Positions 39,122-47,820 of a stretch of 64,000 nucleotides of DNA are shown here, in pieces. The stretch comes from Paraburkholderia ferrariae NBRC 106233. Lineage in GTDB: Bacteria > Pseudomonadota > Gammaproteobacteria > Burkholderiales > Burkholderiaceae. Under the pieces are notes generated by a model. That model was not told the origin of the DNA. It searched no databases and was given only the letters and a program-made list of their open reading frames with translations. The translations under genes were made by a program, and so were the position numbers. The stretch covers positions 1 to 64,000 of the forward strand of contig NZ_BAYB01000022.1 in NCBI RefSeq assembly GCF_000685035.1. The letters run 5' to 3'. Position 1 is the stretch's first letter. Every line of letters begins with the position of its first letter.

Positions 39122-41839
39122 TCATCCGGTGACGCCTGCGGGTTCGCGCGCCGCGCACATGCGCCGCAACTCGGGTACGCACGAGCCGCACACCGTGCCG
39201 CAGCCCAGCGACGCTTTCAGGTCCGCCACCGACGCGCCTTGCGCGATCGCCGCCTGGATCTTCGCCGCGCCGACCTGCCTGCAACTGCAGACGATACGCT
39301 CGCGCGGCGTGCCGGCGGCGGCGTCTGCCGCGTTTGCGGCGCCGCGCCGGGCCGCGAAGGCGGCAAGGCGCGTGCCCTGCCACGGCTGCGCGGCGCGCAC
39401 GGCCGCGAGCAGGCTTTCGGACTGGGCGACGTCGCCGGCCAGCACGAAGCCCTGAATGACGTTGTCGCGCCAGAGCGCGCGCTTGTCAAGGCCGCGCCGC
39501 GCGTCGCGGTATTCGAGCGTGTCGTCGCCGGGCAGGAGGCCGAGCGCTGTATATAGCTGTTCGAGCCACCCTGCGGGCGCGGCCGTGTGGGCGGCGCGCA
39601 GCACGAGCAGGTCGTCTTCGATCGCAAGCGAGGCGTAGCGGCACGCGCCCATGAGCGGCTGCACGGCGGCCTGCAGCGCGAGCGCATCGCCGCGCCGTGC
39701 CGCGCTCACGCGCCACGGCAAGGAAATGGCCTCCACGCGCACCGCCGCGTGCTTGAGTTCGGGCTGCGACGAATGCGGATCGACGGCCGGATCGGTCACC
39801 TCGTTGATGCCGCCGCTCGACATGAACTGCGCATTCCAGTGCATGGGCGCGAAGAGCGTGCCGGAGGGCACTTCCTCGCTGACTCTCATGGGCAGCACGA
39901 GTTCGCCGCGCCGGCTGATTACCCGCACGAGGTCGCCGTCGCGCAGGCCGCGCCGCGCAGCGTCGCCCGCGTGCATGTCGAGCGCAGGCTCCGGCGCGTG
40001 CGTGAAAAGCCGCCCCACGCGGCCCGTGCGCGACATGCCGTGCCACTGGTCGCGCAGCCTGCCGCTCGTGAGGCGGAACGGGAAGCGCGCGTTGACCGTA
40101 TCGGCGGGCGGCTGGTAGTCCAGCGCGTGAAAGCGGGCGCGGCCGTTTGCGGTGGCGTAGCGGCCATCGGTATAGCGGCGCGCTTCGCCGTGATGGCTGC
40201 CCGCGCGAAACGGCCATTGCTGCGGGCCGCGTGCATCGAGCGTGGCGTAGTCGAGGCCGCCGATGTCGAGGTCGCGTCCCTCGGTGAGCAGCCGGTGTTC
40301 GTTGAAGATCGCCTCGGGCGAGTCGAAGCCGAATAGCGGTTTGCCGCCCTGCGTTTCGAGCAACTTCTCGATGCGCCGCGCCACTTCCACCGCGATCCAC
40401 CAGTCGGGCTTCGCCTCGCCGGGCGGCTCGACGGCTGCGCGCACGCGCGAGATGCGGCGCTCGGAATTCGTGACCGTGCCGCTCTTTTCGCCCCAGCTGG
40501 CGGCGGGCAGCAACACGTCGGCATAGGGCACCGTGTCGGTCTGCGTGAACGCTTCCTGCACCACCACGAATTCCGCCTGCTCCAGTGCCTTGCGCACGCG
40601 CGCATTGTCGGGCATGGAGTGCGCGGGATTCGTGCAGACGATCCATACCGCCTTGATCGTGCCCGCGCGCAGCGCGTCGAACATCTGCACGGCCGGCAGT
40701 CCGGGCCGCGCCGAAAGCGACGCCACGCCCCACAGCCGCGCAACTTCTTCGCGATGCGCGGCATTGCCGATGTCGCGATGCGCTGCCAGCATCGTCGCCA
40801 TGCCGCCCACTTCGCGCCCGCCCATGGCATTGGGCTGGCCCGTGAGCGAAAACGGCCCGGCGCCGGGCTTGCCGATCTGCCGTGCCGCAAGGTGCAGATT
40901 GATGAGCGCGAGGTTCTTGCCGGTGCCCTGGCTCGACTGGTTCAGGCCCATGCAGTAAAGCGAGAGTGCCGCCTCGCTGGCGCCGAACCACTCCGCGGCC
41001 TGGACCAGGTCCGCTTCGTCGATCCCGCAGATCTGCGCGGCAATGGCGGGCGTGAAGGTGCGCACGGCGGCCTTGAGCGCGGCGAAGCCTTCGGTATGCG
41101 CTTCTATGTAATCGCGATCGACGAGCCCTTCCCAGATCAGGTGATGCAGCATGCCGTTGAAGAGCGCGACGTCGGTGCCGGGCGCGATGGCGAGGTGCAG
41201 GTCGGCCATGGCGGCGGTGTCGGTGCGGCGCGGATCGACCACGATCCAGCGAATCGACGGATCGGCCGCCTTCGCGGCTTCGAGCCGCCGGAACAGCACG
41301 GGGTGCGCCCACGCCGCATTGCTGCCCGCGAACAGCACGGTGCGCGCGTGTTCGAGGTCGTCGTAGCAGGGGGGCGGGCCGTCCGCGCCGAAGGCCATCT
41401 TGTAGGCGGTCACCGCGCTCGACATGCACAGCCGCGAGTTGGTGTCGATGTTGTTCGTGCCGATCAGGCCCTTGGCGAGTTTGTTGAATGCATAGTAGTC
41501 CTCGGTAAGCATCTGGCCGGAGACATAGAGCGCCACCGAATCGGGACCGTGCGCCTCGATGGTCTGCGCGAAGCGTTGCGCCACGGCGTCGAGCGCGGTG
41601 GGCCAATCCACCGCTTCGCGTGGAGCCTCGCGCTTCGCGCGCATTTCGGGCTGCAGTGCGCGGCCCGTGGTGCTTCGCGCGGTGTCGGCCAGCGCCATGC
41701 CCTTGCTGCAGAGCTTGCCGTAGTTCGCCGGATGCTCGGGGTCGCCGCGCACGCCGGTGATGCGGCCGCCCTCGGCTTCGATCAGCACGCCGCAGCCTAC
41801 GCCGCAATAGCAGCATGTGGAGCGCGTCTCGGTCTTCAT
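39122..41839 (-). CDS. nasA: Assimilatory nitrate reductase, catalytic subunit
   Basis: A 905-aa cytoplasmic molybdopterin oxidoreductase that reduces nitrate to nitrite. The N-terminal 4Fe-4S ligands are Cys9, Cys12 and Cys16 (TCCYCGVGC) plus the later LCSKG cysteine. The bis-MGD core (about residues 50-560) includes NTNSRLCMSSAVTAYKMAFG and NPAHSMPDNARVRKALEQAE. The dinucleotide-binding domain follows (RFPFRLTSGRLRDQWHGMSR). A BFD-like 2Fe-2S domain closes the protein (IVCSCRQVGAAK with GCGTVCGSCVPEL), which is the form that takes electrons directly through a second cluster. It starts 5 bases after nirD. Confidence 0.95.
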   Translation of the reverse strand: MKTETRSTCCYCGVGCGVLIEAEGGRITGVRGDPEHPANYGKLCSKGMALADTARSTTGRALQPEMRAKREAPREAVDWPTALDAVAQRFAQTIEAHGPDSVALYVSGQMLTEDYYAFNKLAKGLIGTNNIDTNSRLCMSSAVTAYKMAFGADGPPPCYDDLEHARTVLFAGSNAAWAHPVLFRRLEAAKAADPSIRWIVVDPRRTDTAAMADLHLAIAPGTDVALFNGMLHHLIWEGLVDRDYIEAHTEGFAALKAAVRTFTPAIAAQICGIDEADLVQAAEWFGASEAALSLYCMGLNQSSQGTGKNLALINLHLAARQIGKPGAGPFSLTGQPNAMGGREVGGMATMLAAHRDIGNAAHREEVARLWGVASLSARPGLPAVQMFDALRAGTIKAVWIVCTNPAHSMPDNARVRKALEQAEFVVVQEAFTQTDTVPYADVLLPAASWGEKSGTVTNSERRISRVRAAVEPPGEAKPDWWIAVEVARRIEKLLETQGGKPLFGFDSPEAIFNEHRLLTEGRDLDIGGLDYATLDARGPQQWPFRAGSHHGEARRYTDGRYATANGRARFHALDYQPPADTVNARFPFRLTSGRLRDQWHGMSRTGRVGRLFTHAPEPALDMHAGDAARRGLRDGDLVRVISRRGELVLPMRVSEEVPSGTLFAPMHWNAQFMSSGGINEVTDPAVDPHSSQPELKHAAVRVEAISLPWRVSAARRGDALALQAAVQPLMGACRYASLAIEDDLLVLRAAHTAAPAGWLEQLYTALGLLPGDDTLEYRDARRGLDKRALWRDNVIQGFVLAGDVAQSESLLAAVRAAQPWQGTRLAAFAARRGAANAADAAAGTPRERIVCSCRQVGAAKIQAAIAQGASVADLKASLGCGTVCGSCVPELRRMCAAREPAGVTG

Positions 41840-41844
41840 CGCGT

Positions 41845-42171
41845 TCAGTCCAGAGAGAGGAACACGGCGCCTTCCTCCACGCGCACCGGAAAGCGCCGTG
41901 CGCAGCCTTCGTCCGGCGCCTGGGCGTGGCCGCTCGCGAGGTCGATATTCCACGCGTGCAGCGGGCAGGTCACGCTGTGGCCGTGCACGATGCCGAGCGA
42001 GAGCGCACCGCCCTTGTGCGGGCAGCGATCGAGGAGGGCGAATACGGTGTCGTCGGCGGCGCGGAAGATCGCGACGTTGCCGCTCGCGCGTTCGAGCACG
42101 CGGCTGCCTAGCCGGGGAATCTCGGCGACTTCGCACACGCGTGTCCAGGCGGGGATGACTTTCATGTCCAT
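41845..42171 (-). CDS. nirD: Nitrite reductase small subunit
   Basis: A 108-aa Rieske-fold NirD subunit of the NADH-dependent assimilatory nitrite reductase. It keeps the Rieske-type cysteine-histidine loops CPHKGG and CPLHAWNIDLASG, which indicates a 2Fe-2S cluster, whereas many NirD proteins have lost it. The start at ATG 42171 has AAGGA; an ATG two codons later (42165) is an alternative. It lies 11 bp after nirB and 5 bp before nasA. Confidence 0.93.
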   Translation of the reverse strand: MDMKVIPAWTRVCEVAEIPRLGSRVLERASGNVAIFRAADDTVFALLDRCPHKGGALSLGIVHGHSVTCPLHAWNIDLASGHAQAPDEGCARRFPVRVEEGAVFLSLD

Positions 42172-42182
42172 GTGCGTGTCCT

Positions 42183-44618
42183 TCAGGCAACGACCTTGAG
42201 CGGAATGTATTGATGACGCTGCGTGCCGCCGATGCGGTCTTCCCACGGGTCCGGTAGGCCCTCGAGCGAGTACAGCAGGCGCTCGTAGAGCGCGCGGCGC
42301 TTCCCGGCGTCTTCGACCACCTGCTGCTTCACATAGTCGAGCCCCACGCGTGCGATGTAATGCACGGTGCGATCGAGGTAGTAAGCCTCTTCGCGATAGA
42401 GTTGCAGGAACGCGCCGCTGTACTCCTTCACCTCTTCGGCGGTCTTCACCTTGCAGAGGAACTGCGCGACTTCGGTCTTGATCCCGCCGTTGCCGCCCAC
42501 GTAGAGTTCCCAGCCGCTATCCACGGCAATCACGCCCACGTCCTTGATGCCGGCTTCGGCGCAATTGCGCGGGCAGCCCGACACGGCGAGCTTGACCTTG
42601 TGCGGCGACCACATGTTCGCGAGCATGGTTTCGAGGTCGATGCCCATTTGCGTGCTGTTCTGCGTGCCGAAGCGGCAGAACTCGCTGCCCACGCAGGTTT
42701 TCACGGTGCGGATGGACTTGCCGTAGGCGTGGCCCGACTTCATGCCCAGATCGCGCCAGACATCCGGCAGGTCCTCCTGCTTCACGCCCAGCAGGTCGAT
42801 ACGCTGGCCGCCCGTGACCTTGACCATCGGGATGCGGTACTTGTCGGCCACGTCGGCAATGCGGCGCAGTTGGGCCGCGTTCGTCACGCCGCCCTTCATC
42901 TGCGGCACCACGGAGAACGTGTTGTCCTTCTGGATGTTGGCGTGCAGGCGTTCGTTGACGAAGCGGCTTTGCGGATCGTCCACGGCTTCGCGCGGCCAGG
43001 TGGAGAGCAGGTAGTAGTTAATCGCCGGGCGGCAGGTGGCGCAGCCGTTGGGCGTGTGCCATTCGAGGAAGTCGTAGACCGCGCGGTGCGAGAGCAGATG
43101 GTGCTCGCGGATGGCGCGGCGCAGTTCGGCATGCGTATGCGTGGTGCAGCCGCACACGGATTTGGCCTTCGGCGCTTCCTGGAAACCGGAGCCCAGCGTG
43201 TTCATGAGGATCTGTTCGACGAGGCCGGAACAGGAGCCGCACGAGCTCGACGCCTTGGTGTGCTTCTTGACGTCGTCGAGCGTGAAAAGGCCCTTTTCGG
43301 TGATCGCCTTGACGATCGTGCCCTTGCATACGCCGTTGCAACCGCACACTTCGTCGCTGTCGGTCATCGCGGCGGCACGGCTCTGGCCTTGCACGCCGGA
43401 ATCTCCGATACCCGATTCGCCGAACATGATGTGCTCGCGCAGCTCGCCCAGCTTGCGCTCCTCGCGCAGGAGGCGGAAGTACCAGGCGCCGTCCGCAGTG
43501 TCGCCGTACAGGCACGCGCCCACGAGCTTGTCGTCCTTGATGACGAGCTTCTTGTACACACCGCCCGCGGGGTCCGAGAGCACGATTTCCTCGGTGCCTT
43601 CGCCGCCGAGGAAGTCGCCCGCGGAAAAGAGGTCGATGCCCGTGACCTTGAGCTTCGTCGAAAGCACCGAACCCTTGTAGCTGCCGATGCCCATGAGCGC
43701 GAGGTGATTCGCGCAGACTCTCGCCTGCTCGAAGAGCGGCGCGACGAGGCCATACGCGATGCCGCGGTGGTTCACGCATTCGCCCACGGCGTAGATGCGC
43801 GGGTCGTAGGTCTGCATGGCGTCGTCCACGACGATGCCGCGCGAGCAGTGGAGTCCCGCCGATTCGGCGAGCGCCGTGTTGGGGCGGATGCCGGCGGCCA
43901 TCACGACGAGGTCGGCGGGCAGCGTTTCGCCGTCGGCGAAGCGCACGCCCGTTACCGCGCCCGCCTCGTTGCCGAGGACTTCCGCCGTTGCCTTGCTGAG
44001 CAGAAAGCGCAGGCCGCGCGCTTCGAGCGAGCGTTGCAGCAGCTTGCCCGCGGTGGCATCCAGTTGGCGTTCGAGCAGCGTGTCGGCCAGATGCACGACG
44101 GTGACGTCCATGCCGCGCAGCTTCAGGCCGTTGGCGGCTTCGAGCCCGAGCAGGCCGCCGCCGATCACTACCGCGTGCCGTTTGACGACCGCCGCATCGA
44201 TCATCGCCTGGGTGTCCTTGATGTCGCGATAGGCGATCACGCCGTCCAGCGTGTGGCCGGGCACCGGCGGGATGAACGGCGTGGAGCCGGTGGCGATCAG
44301 CAGCCGGTCGTAGGGCGCCTCGGCGCCGTCCGCGGCAATCACGCGGCGCCGTACGCGGTCGATGCGCTCGACGCGCTTGCCGAGATGCAGACGGATGCCG
44401 TGCCCGGCGTACCAGTCGAGCGGATTGAGCACGATGTCGTCGAAGTTCTGCTCGCCCGCAAGCACGGGCGAAAGCAGGATGCGGTTGTAGTTCGGATGCG
44501 GTTCCGCACCGAACACGGTGATGTCGTAGTGGTCCGGCGCGATGGCGAGCAGCTCTTCGAGCGTGCGGATGCCGGCCATGCCATTGCCGATGACGACGAG
44601 TTTCGGTTTCGTATTCAT
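42183..44618 (-). CDS. nirB: Nitrite reductase large subunit (NADH, siroheme)
   Basis: An 811-aa cytoplasmic enzyme that reduces nitrite to ammonium. Domain order: FAD/NAD-binding oxidoreductase (1-330; LVVIGNGMAGIRTLEELLA, HAVVIGGGLLGLEAANGLKL); a BFD 2Fe-2S domain near 424-470 (VCGCNGVCKG, SSCGSCSGL), followed by a second cysteine cluster; then the siroheme ferredoxin-like and 4Fe-4S domains with TCVGSEFCRFG (about 638) and SGCPRNCAEAG (about 678). All four siroheme/4Fe-4S cysteines are present. It lies 35 bp after the transporter gene. Confidence 0.96.
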   Translation of the reverse strand: MNTKPKLVVIGNGMAGIRTLEELLAIAPDHYDITVFGAEPHPNYNRILLSPVLAGEQNFDDIVLNPLDWYAGHGIRLHLGKRVERIDRVRRRVIAADGAEAPYDRLLIATGSTPFIPPVPGHTLDGVIAYRDIKDTQAMIDAAVVKRHAVVIGGGLLGLEAANGLKLRGMDVTVVHLADTLLERQLDATAGKLLQRSLEARGLRFLLSKATAEVLGNEAGAVTGVRFADGETLPADLVVMAAGIRPNTALAESAGLHCSRGIVVDDAMQTYDPRIYAVGECVNHRGIAYGLVAPLFEQARVCANHLALMGIGSYKGSVLSTKLKVTGIDLFSAGDFLGGEGTEEIVLSDPAGGVYKKLVIKDDKLVGACLYGDTADGAWYFRLLREERKLGELREHIMFGESGIGDSGVQGQSRAAAMTDSDEVCGCNGVCKGTIVKAITEKGLFTLDDVKKHTKASSSCGSCSGLVEQILMNTLGSGFQEAPKAKSVCGCTTHTHAELRRAIREHHLLSHRAVYDFLEWHTPNGCATCRPAINYYLLSTWPREAVDDPQSRFVNERLHANIQKDNTFSVVPQMKGGVTNAAQLRRIADVADKYRIPMVKVTGGQRIDLLGVKQEDLPDVWRDLGMKSGHAYGKSIRTVKTCVGSEFCRFGTQNSTQMGIDLETMLANMWSPHKVKLAVSGCPRNCAEAGIKDVGVIAVDSGWELYVGGNGGIKTEVAQFLCKVKTAEEVKEYSGAFLQLYREEAYYLDRTVHYIARVGLDYVKQQVVEDAGKRRALYERLLYSLEGLPDPWEDRIGGTQRHQYIPLKVVA

Positions 44619-44653
44619 GGGGAGTGTGCCTCGCAACGGTGTCGGATGCAGGA

Positions 44654-45856
44654 TCAGACGCGTGCCGCGGCCAGGGACCACGCATTGCGCCAGCGGTGCT
44701 TCACATTGCTCATGCCGGCCCAGCCGCATGCGGTGAGGAGTGCGAAGAGCGCGAGGCCCCAGCCGTAGTCGCCGGTCATCTGCTTGATCGCGCCGAGGCT
44801 CGCGGCCAGCGCGAAGCCGCCCACGCCGCCCGCCATGCCGACGAGCCCGGTCATCACGCCGATGTCCTTGCCGAAGCGCTGCGGCACGAGCTGGAACACC
44901 GCGCCGTTGCCCGCGCCGAGACACAGCATGGCGGCTACGAACAGGAGCACGGTGACGAACGGACCGCCCGGATGGAATGCCGCTGCGCCAATCAGCACGG
45001 TCACGGCGGCGAAGACGTTGAGCAGCGAACGCGTGCCGCCGATACGGTCGGCCAGCACGCCGCCGATGGGGCGCATGGCCGAGCCCGCGAACACGCACGC
45101 GGCGGTGGCCCAGCCGGCCGTTTTCGCGTCGAAGGCGAACTGGTCGTGAAAGAAGCCGGGCAGTGCGCTCGCGAAGCCCGAGAAGCCGCCGAACGTGAGC
45201 GAGTAGAAGAACATGAACCACCACGTATCGCCGCCGCGCAGCAGGCGCGCGTAGTCGGCGAGGCGCTTGCGGGTGACGACGCCGGGCGCGTCCTGCGCGC
45301 ACACCAGATAGATGGCGAAGACGGCGAGGAGCGGAATGCAGGCGATGCCGAACACGCTTTGCCAGCCGAACGCCACGGCAAGCGCCGGCGCGAACAGCGC
45401 GGCGAGCACGGTGCCCGAATTGCCCGCGCCCGCAATGCCCATGGCGGTGCCCTGGTGCTGCGGCGGATACCAGCGCGAGGCAAGCGGCAGCGCGACGGCG
45501 AACGATGCGCCGGCCACGCCGAGCGTGAGCCCGAACAGCAGCACTTGCGGCAGCGAGTGCAGGCCCAGTTGCCAGGCAGCGAGCAGGCTCGCGATCACGA
45601 ACACCTGAGCGATCAGACCCGCGCGCTTCGCGCCGATGCGATCGGCCAGCATGCCCATGAACACGCGCAGGATCGCGCCGGCAAGGATGGGCGTGGCCAC
45701 CATGAGGCCGCGTTGTTCCGTGGTGAGCGAGAGCGTTTGCGCAATCTGGATCTGGAGCGGTCCCAGCAGATACCAGACCATGAAGCTCAGGTCGAAGTAG
45801 AGGAACGCGCAAACGAGTGTCGGGGTATGGCCGTTGCGCCAGAAGCTGCGGTCCAT
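44654..45856 (-). CDS. narK: Nitrate/nitrite MFS transporter
   Basis: A 400-aa, 12-helix MFS transporter of the nitrate/nitrite porter group (NarK/NasA). Helix 1 carries AFLYFDLSFMVWYLLGPLQI; the family's nitrate signatures are visible as GVAGASFAVALPLASRWYPP (helix 5 region) and MTGLVGMAGGVGGFALAASL (helix 11 region), and MGMLADRIGAKRAG is the loop 2-3 motif. I chose the ATG at 45856, with GGAG six bases upstream. It is the first gene of narK-nirB-nirD-nasA and should supply nitrate. Confidence 0.93.
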   Translation of the reverse strand: MDRSFWRNGHTPTLVCAFLYFDLSFMVWYLLGPLQIQIAQTLSLTTEQRGLMVATPILAGAILRVFMGMLADRIGAKRAGLIAQVFVIASLLAAWQLGLHSLPQVLLFGLTLGVAGASFAVALPLASRWYPPQHQGTAMGIAGAGNSGTVLAALFAPALAVAFGWQSVFGIACIPLLAVFAIYLVCAQDAPGVVTRKRLADYARLLRGGDTWWFMFFYSLTFGGFSGFASALPGFFHDQFAFDAKTAGWATAACVFAGSAMRPIGGVLADRIGGTRSLLNVFAAVTVLIGAAAFHPGGPFVTVLLFVAAMLCLGAGNGAVFQLVPQRFGKDIGVMTGLVGMAGGVGGFALAASLGAIKQMTGDYGWGLALFALLTACGWAGMSNVKHRWRNAWSLAAARV

Positions 45857-45881
45857 GGTGGCTCCGTCGTTGGATCGCACC
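45857..45881 (-). promoter_or_regulatory. ANTAR-type hairpin enclosing the narK ribosome site
   Basis: On the minus strand GGTG (45881-45878) pairs with CACC (45860-45857), and TCC (45874-45872) with GGA (45865-45863), around hexaloop AACGAC (45871-45866), which has A1 and G4. The GGAG ribosome site (45865-45862) is in the 3' arm. It is imperfect inside, so it is a weaker case than the hairpin at 46021. Confidence 0.4.
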
Positions 45882-46020
45882 GGCGGGCGTAGATGCCCAT
45901 ACCGGTTGCGAAGAACGTCGAACGCCATTGCCCGACTCGAGATCGGCGGCCGGCGCTTCTTGCGCAGCGCGGCCGCAGTGTCCAACGGCGCGCGCGAAAA
46001 CGCCGCCGCCGTTCACAGGC

Positions 46021-46038
46021 TCCCGCTTCGTTGCGGGA
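46021..46038 (-). ncRNA. ANTAR-target hairpin P1 in the narK leader
   Basis: TCCCGC, hexaloop AACGAA, GCGGGA on the minus strand: a perfect 6-bp stem whose loop has A at position 1 and G at position 4. It lies 4-5 bases from the predicted sigma-54 transcription start, the same arrangement as in the cobA leader. Confidence 0.7.
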
Positions 46039-46052
46039 TGCGAGAGCCATTC

Positions 46053-46068
46053 AGCAAGCACCGTGCCA
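46053..46068 (-). promoter_or_regulatory. Sigma-54 promoter of the narK-nirBD-nasA operon
   Basis: TGGCACG-GTGC-TTGCT matches the sigma-54 -24/-12 consensus at every position. The predicted start is near 46042, giving a leader of about 185 bases before narK. Confidence 0.85.
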
Positions 46069-46080
46069 ACCTGCAGCAAT

Positions 46081-46113
46081 CCCGTGAGGCCCCGCGGGAC
46101 GGGGCCTCACGGG
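46081..46113. repeat. Perfect 14-bp stem-loop
   Basis: CCCGTGAGGCCCCG (46081-46094) and CGGGGCCTCACGGG (46100-46113) with a 5-base loop. It lies between the NtrC-like site and the sigma-54 promoter and has no T run. It may end transcription from the minus-strand gene at 46518, which points this way. Confidence 0.75.
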
Positions 46114-46134
46114 AATCGGCGCGAAGTGGCTGGT

Positions 46135-46149
46135 GCACCGCAGCAGTGC
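46135..46149. promoter_or_regulatory. NtrC-like binding site upstream of narK
   Basis: GCAC-TGCTGCG-GTGC on the minus strand (46149-46135) has the NtrC half-sites at the right spacing, with one change from the inner consensus. It is about 75 bp upstream of the sigma-54 promoter. Confidence 0.5.
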
Positions 46150-46517
46150 GAGGGCCGCCGCGCCGCACCCAACTGGCGCAGCGCGCGCACGCTAACGTAG
46201 CGACCCCGCCGCGACCCGGCGGCCGCGAGCGCGTGAAGCGCAATGAAGGCCGGCCTAAAGCCGACTCGGCACCCAGGGCCGCTTCCTGGGCGCAGGCAGG
46301 TCGCGAAAGTGCGTGTCGCGCCTCAAGACCGCAGCAGATAGACGGGCTCAAGCAAAGTTTCGCCGTCACAAAAAATGCAGATGGCGAGAGGAACAGGTTA
46401 TGGCCGGGAGAATCAGCCGATTGCGGTTGGCCGCAATAATCCGGCGTGCAGGAATAGACGATTCGACCGCCTCGGGAATCCATTAGCAATGCTGATCGTA
46501 TCTGCTGAATGCGACGT
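46150..46517. other. Intergenic region upstream of the nitrate operon
   Basis: This 368 bp stretch separates the deacetylase gene from the nitrate operon control region. I see no gene; an A run (46370-46375) and an AT-richer block near 46375-46500 are the only features. Confidence 0.4.
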
Positions 46518-47549
46518 TCAACTTTCCTCGAACCCGGCCAGCACATTGCAGACGTTGATGCCGATTTCCTCCACCGCGTAGCCGCCCTCCATCACGAAGA
46601 GTGTCGGCAGGCCCAGCTTGCCAATGCATGCGCCCATGCGCAGATAATCGTCGGAGGCGAGCTTGAAGCGCGAAATCGGATCGCATTCGAAAGTATCGAC
46701 ACCGAGCGACAACACGAGCGCATCCGGCCGGCACGCTGCAATTTTCCCGAGCGCGTGATCGAGCGCCCGGGCATAGCCGTCCCATGCGGTGCCCCATGGC
46801 AACGGGTAGTTGAAGTTGTAGCCCGTTCCCGCACCGCGGCCCGTTTCGTCGGCGTGACCCAACAGATACGGATAGTCCAGCAGCGGATCGGCGTGAAGCG
46901 AGGCGAACAGGACGTCGTCGCGCTCGTAGAAGATGGACTGCGTGCCGTTGCCGTGGTGGTAGTCCACGTCCAGGATCGCCACGCGCCGTGCACCGAGTGC
47001 GAGCCAGTGGGTGGCCGCGATGGCCGCATTGTTGAGGTAGCAGTAGCCCCCCATCACGTCGCGCCCGGCATGATGGCCGGGCGGGCGGCACAGCGCGAAG
47101 GCCGCGCGTGCGCCGTCGTGTACGCGCACCGCGCCAGTGAGCGCGATGTTCGCCGATTCCTCGATGGCCTGCCACGTGCCCGCCGTGACCGGCGCGCCGG
47201 CATCCATCGAGTAGAAGCCGAGCTTGCCGTCTATGGTTCCGGGCGGCCGGTCCTGACGCAACCCGCGCGCCGGCCAGATGGTGGGCAGCGCGTCGTGCGT
47301 GCGCCCGAGGGCTGCCCATTCGCTCCAGGCGTCGTGCAGGAATTCGAGGTACGGTGCGCTATGCACGCGCCGCAGAGCGTCCACGCCGAAGGCTTCCGGG
47401 GCGATCGTTTCGCTGAAGCCGGCGTCGCGCAGCCGCGCCCGGATGATGTCGACGCGCTTCGGCATTTCGAAGCACGGTTTGAGTTCGCCGTCGATCAGTT
47501 CGCTGTTGCCGTGGTGCAGGCGGTGGCGCTCGCCAAGGATGGTCAGCAT
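46518..47549 (-). CDS. Acetylpolyamine amidohydrolase / histone deacetylase family
   Basis: A 343-aa zinc hydrolase of the class II histone deacetylase fold, probably removing acetyl groups from acetylpolyamines. Active-site segments are FALCRPPGHHAGRDVMGGYC (His pair), VAILDVDYHHGNGTQSIFYE (zinc Asp and His) and LSLGVDTFECDPISRF (second zinc Asp). Length matches Mycoplana AphA. The start has GGAG(A) six to seven bases upstream. It is divergent from an NCS1 permease and an aminotransferase, which suits polyamine catabolism. Confidence 0.9.
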   Translation of the reverse strand: MLTILGERHRLHHGNSELIDGELKPCFEMPKRVDIIRARLRDAGFSETIAPEAFGVDALRRVHSAPYLEFLHDAWSEWAALGRTHDALPTIWPARGLRQDRPPGTIDGKLGFYSMDAGAPVTAGTWQAIEESANIALTGAVRVHDGARAAFALCRPPGHHAGRDVMGGYCYLNNAAIAATHWLALGARRVAILDVDYHHGNGTQSIFYERDDVLFASLHADPLLDYPYLLGHADETGRGAGTGYNFNYPLPWGTAWDGYARALDHALGKIAACRPDALVLSLGVDTFECDPISRFKLASDDYLRMGACIGKLGLPTLFVMEGGYAVEEIGINVCNVLAGFEES

Positions 47550-47716
47550 GCGTGTCTCCGTTTCTGGTGGGGTGCGGGCAGGAGGGCGGTGCCGCTCGAC
47601 TATCGCCGCACGTCCCTTTTTTACCAAGAAGGATTATTCGATCCACAAGCAAGGCGGCGGCTATGGCGCTCGGGCAGGCGTTGTGCTGTCCGTCTATGCA
47701 GCGCCGGATCGGCATA

Positions 47717-47755
47717 GGAAAGTCCTATTCAATAGCAAAGAATTTTGTTCTTTCC
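47717..47755. promoter_or_regulatory. Nested palindromes in the deacetylase/permease divergent region
   Basis: GGAAAG (47717-47722) and CTTTCC (47750-47755) enclose CTATT-C-AATAG (47725-47735) and AAAGAA-TTTTG-TTCTTT (47737-47753). This AT-rich block about 70-105 bp before the permease start is a likely regulator-binding region. Confidence 0.45.
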
Positions 47756-47820
47756 GAGGCTTTATTGGTGATCGACAGTGACTGCGTCAACCCGCCCCAT
47801 CTTCGAGTTCAGGAGCTGCC

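Noticed and set aside
46201..46320. GC-rich block that could be a coding remnant
   Set aside because: All frames give Arg/Pro-rich translations; no family segment is visible.
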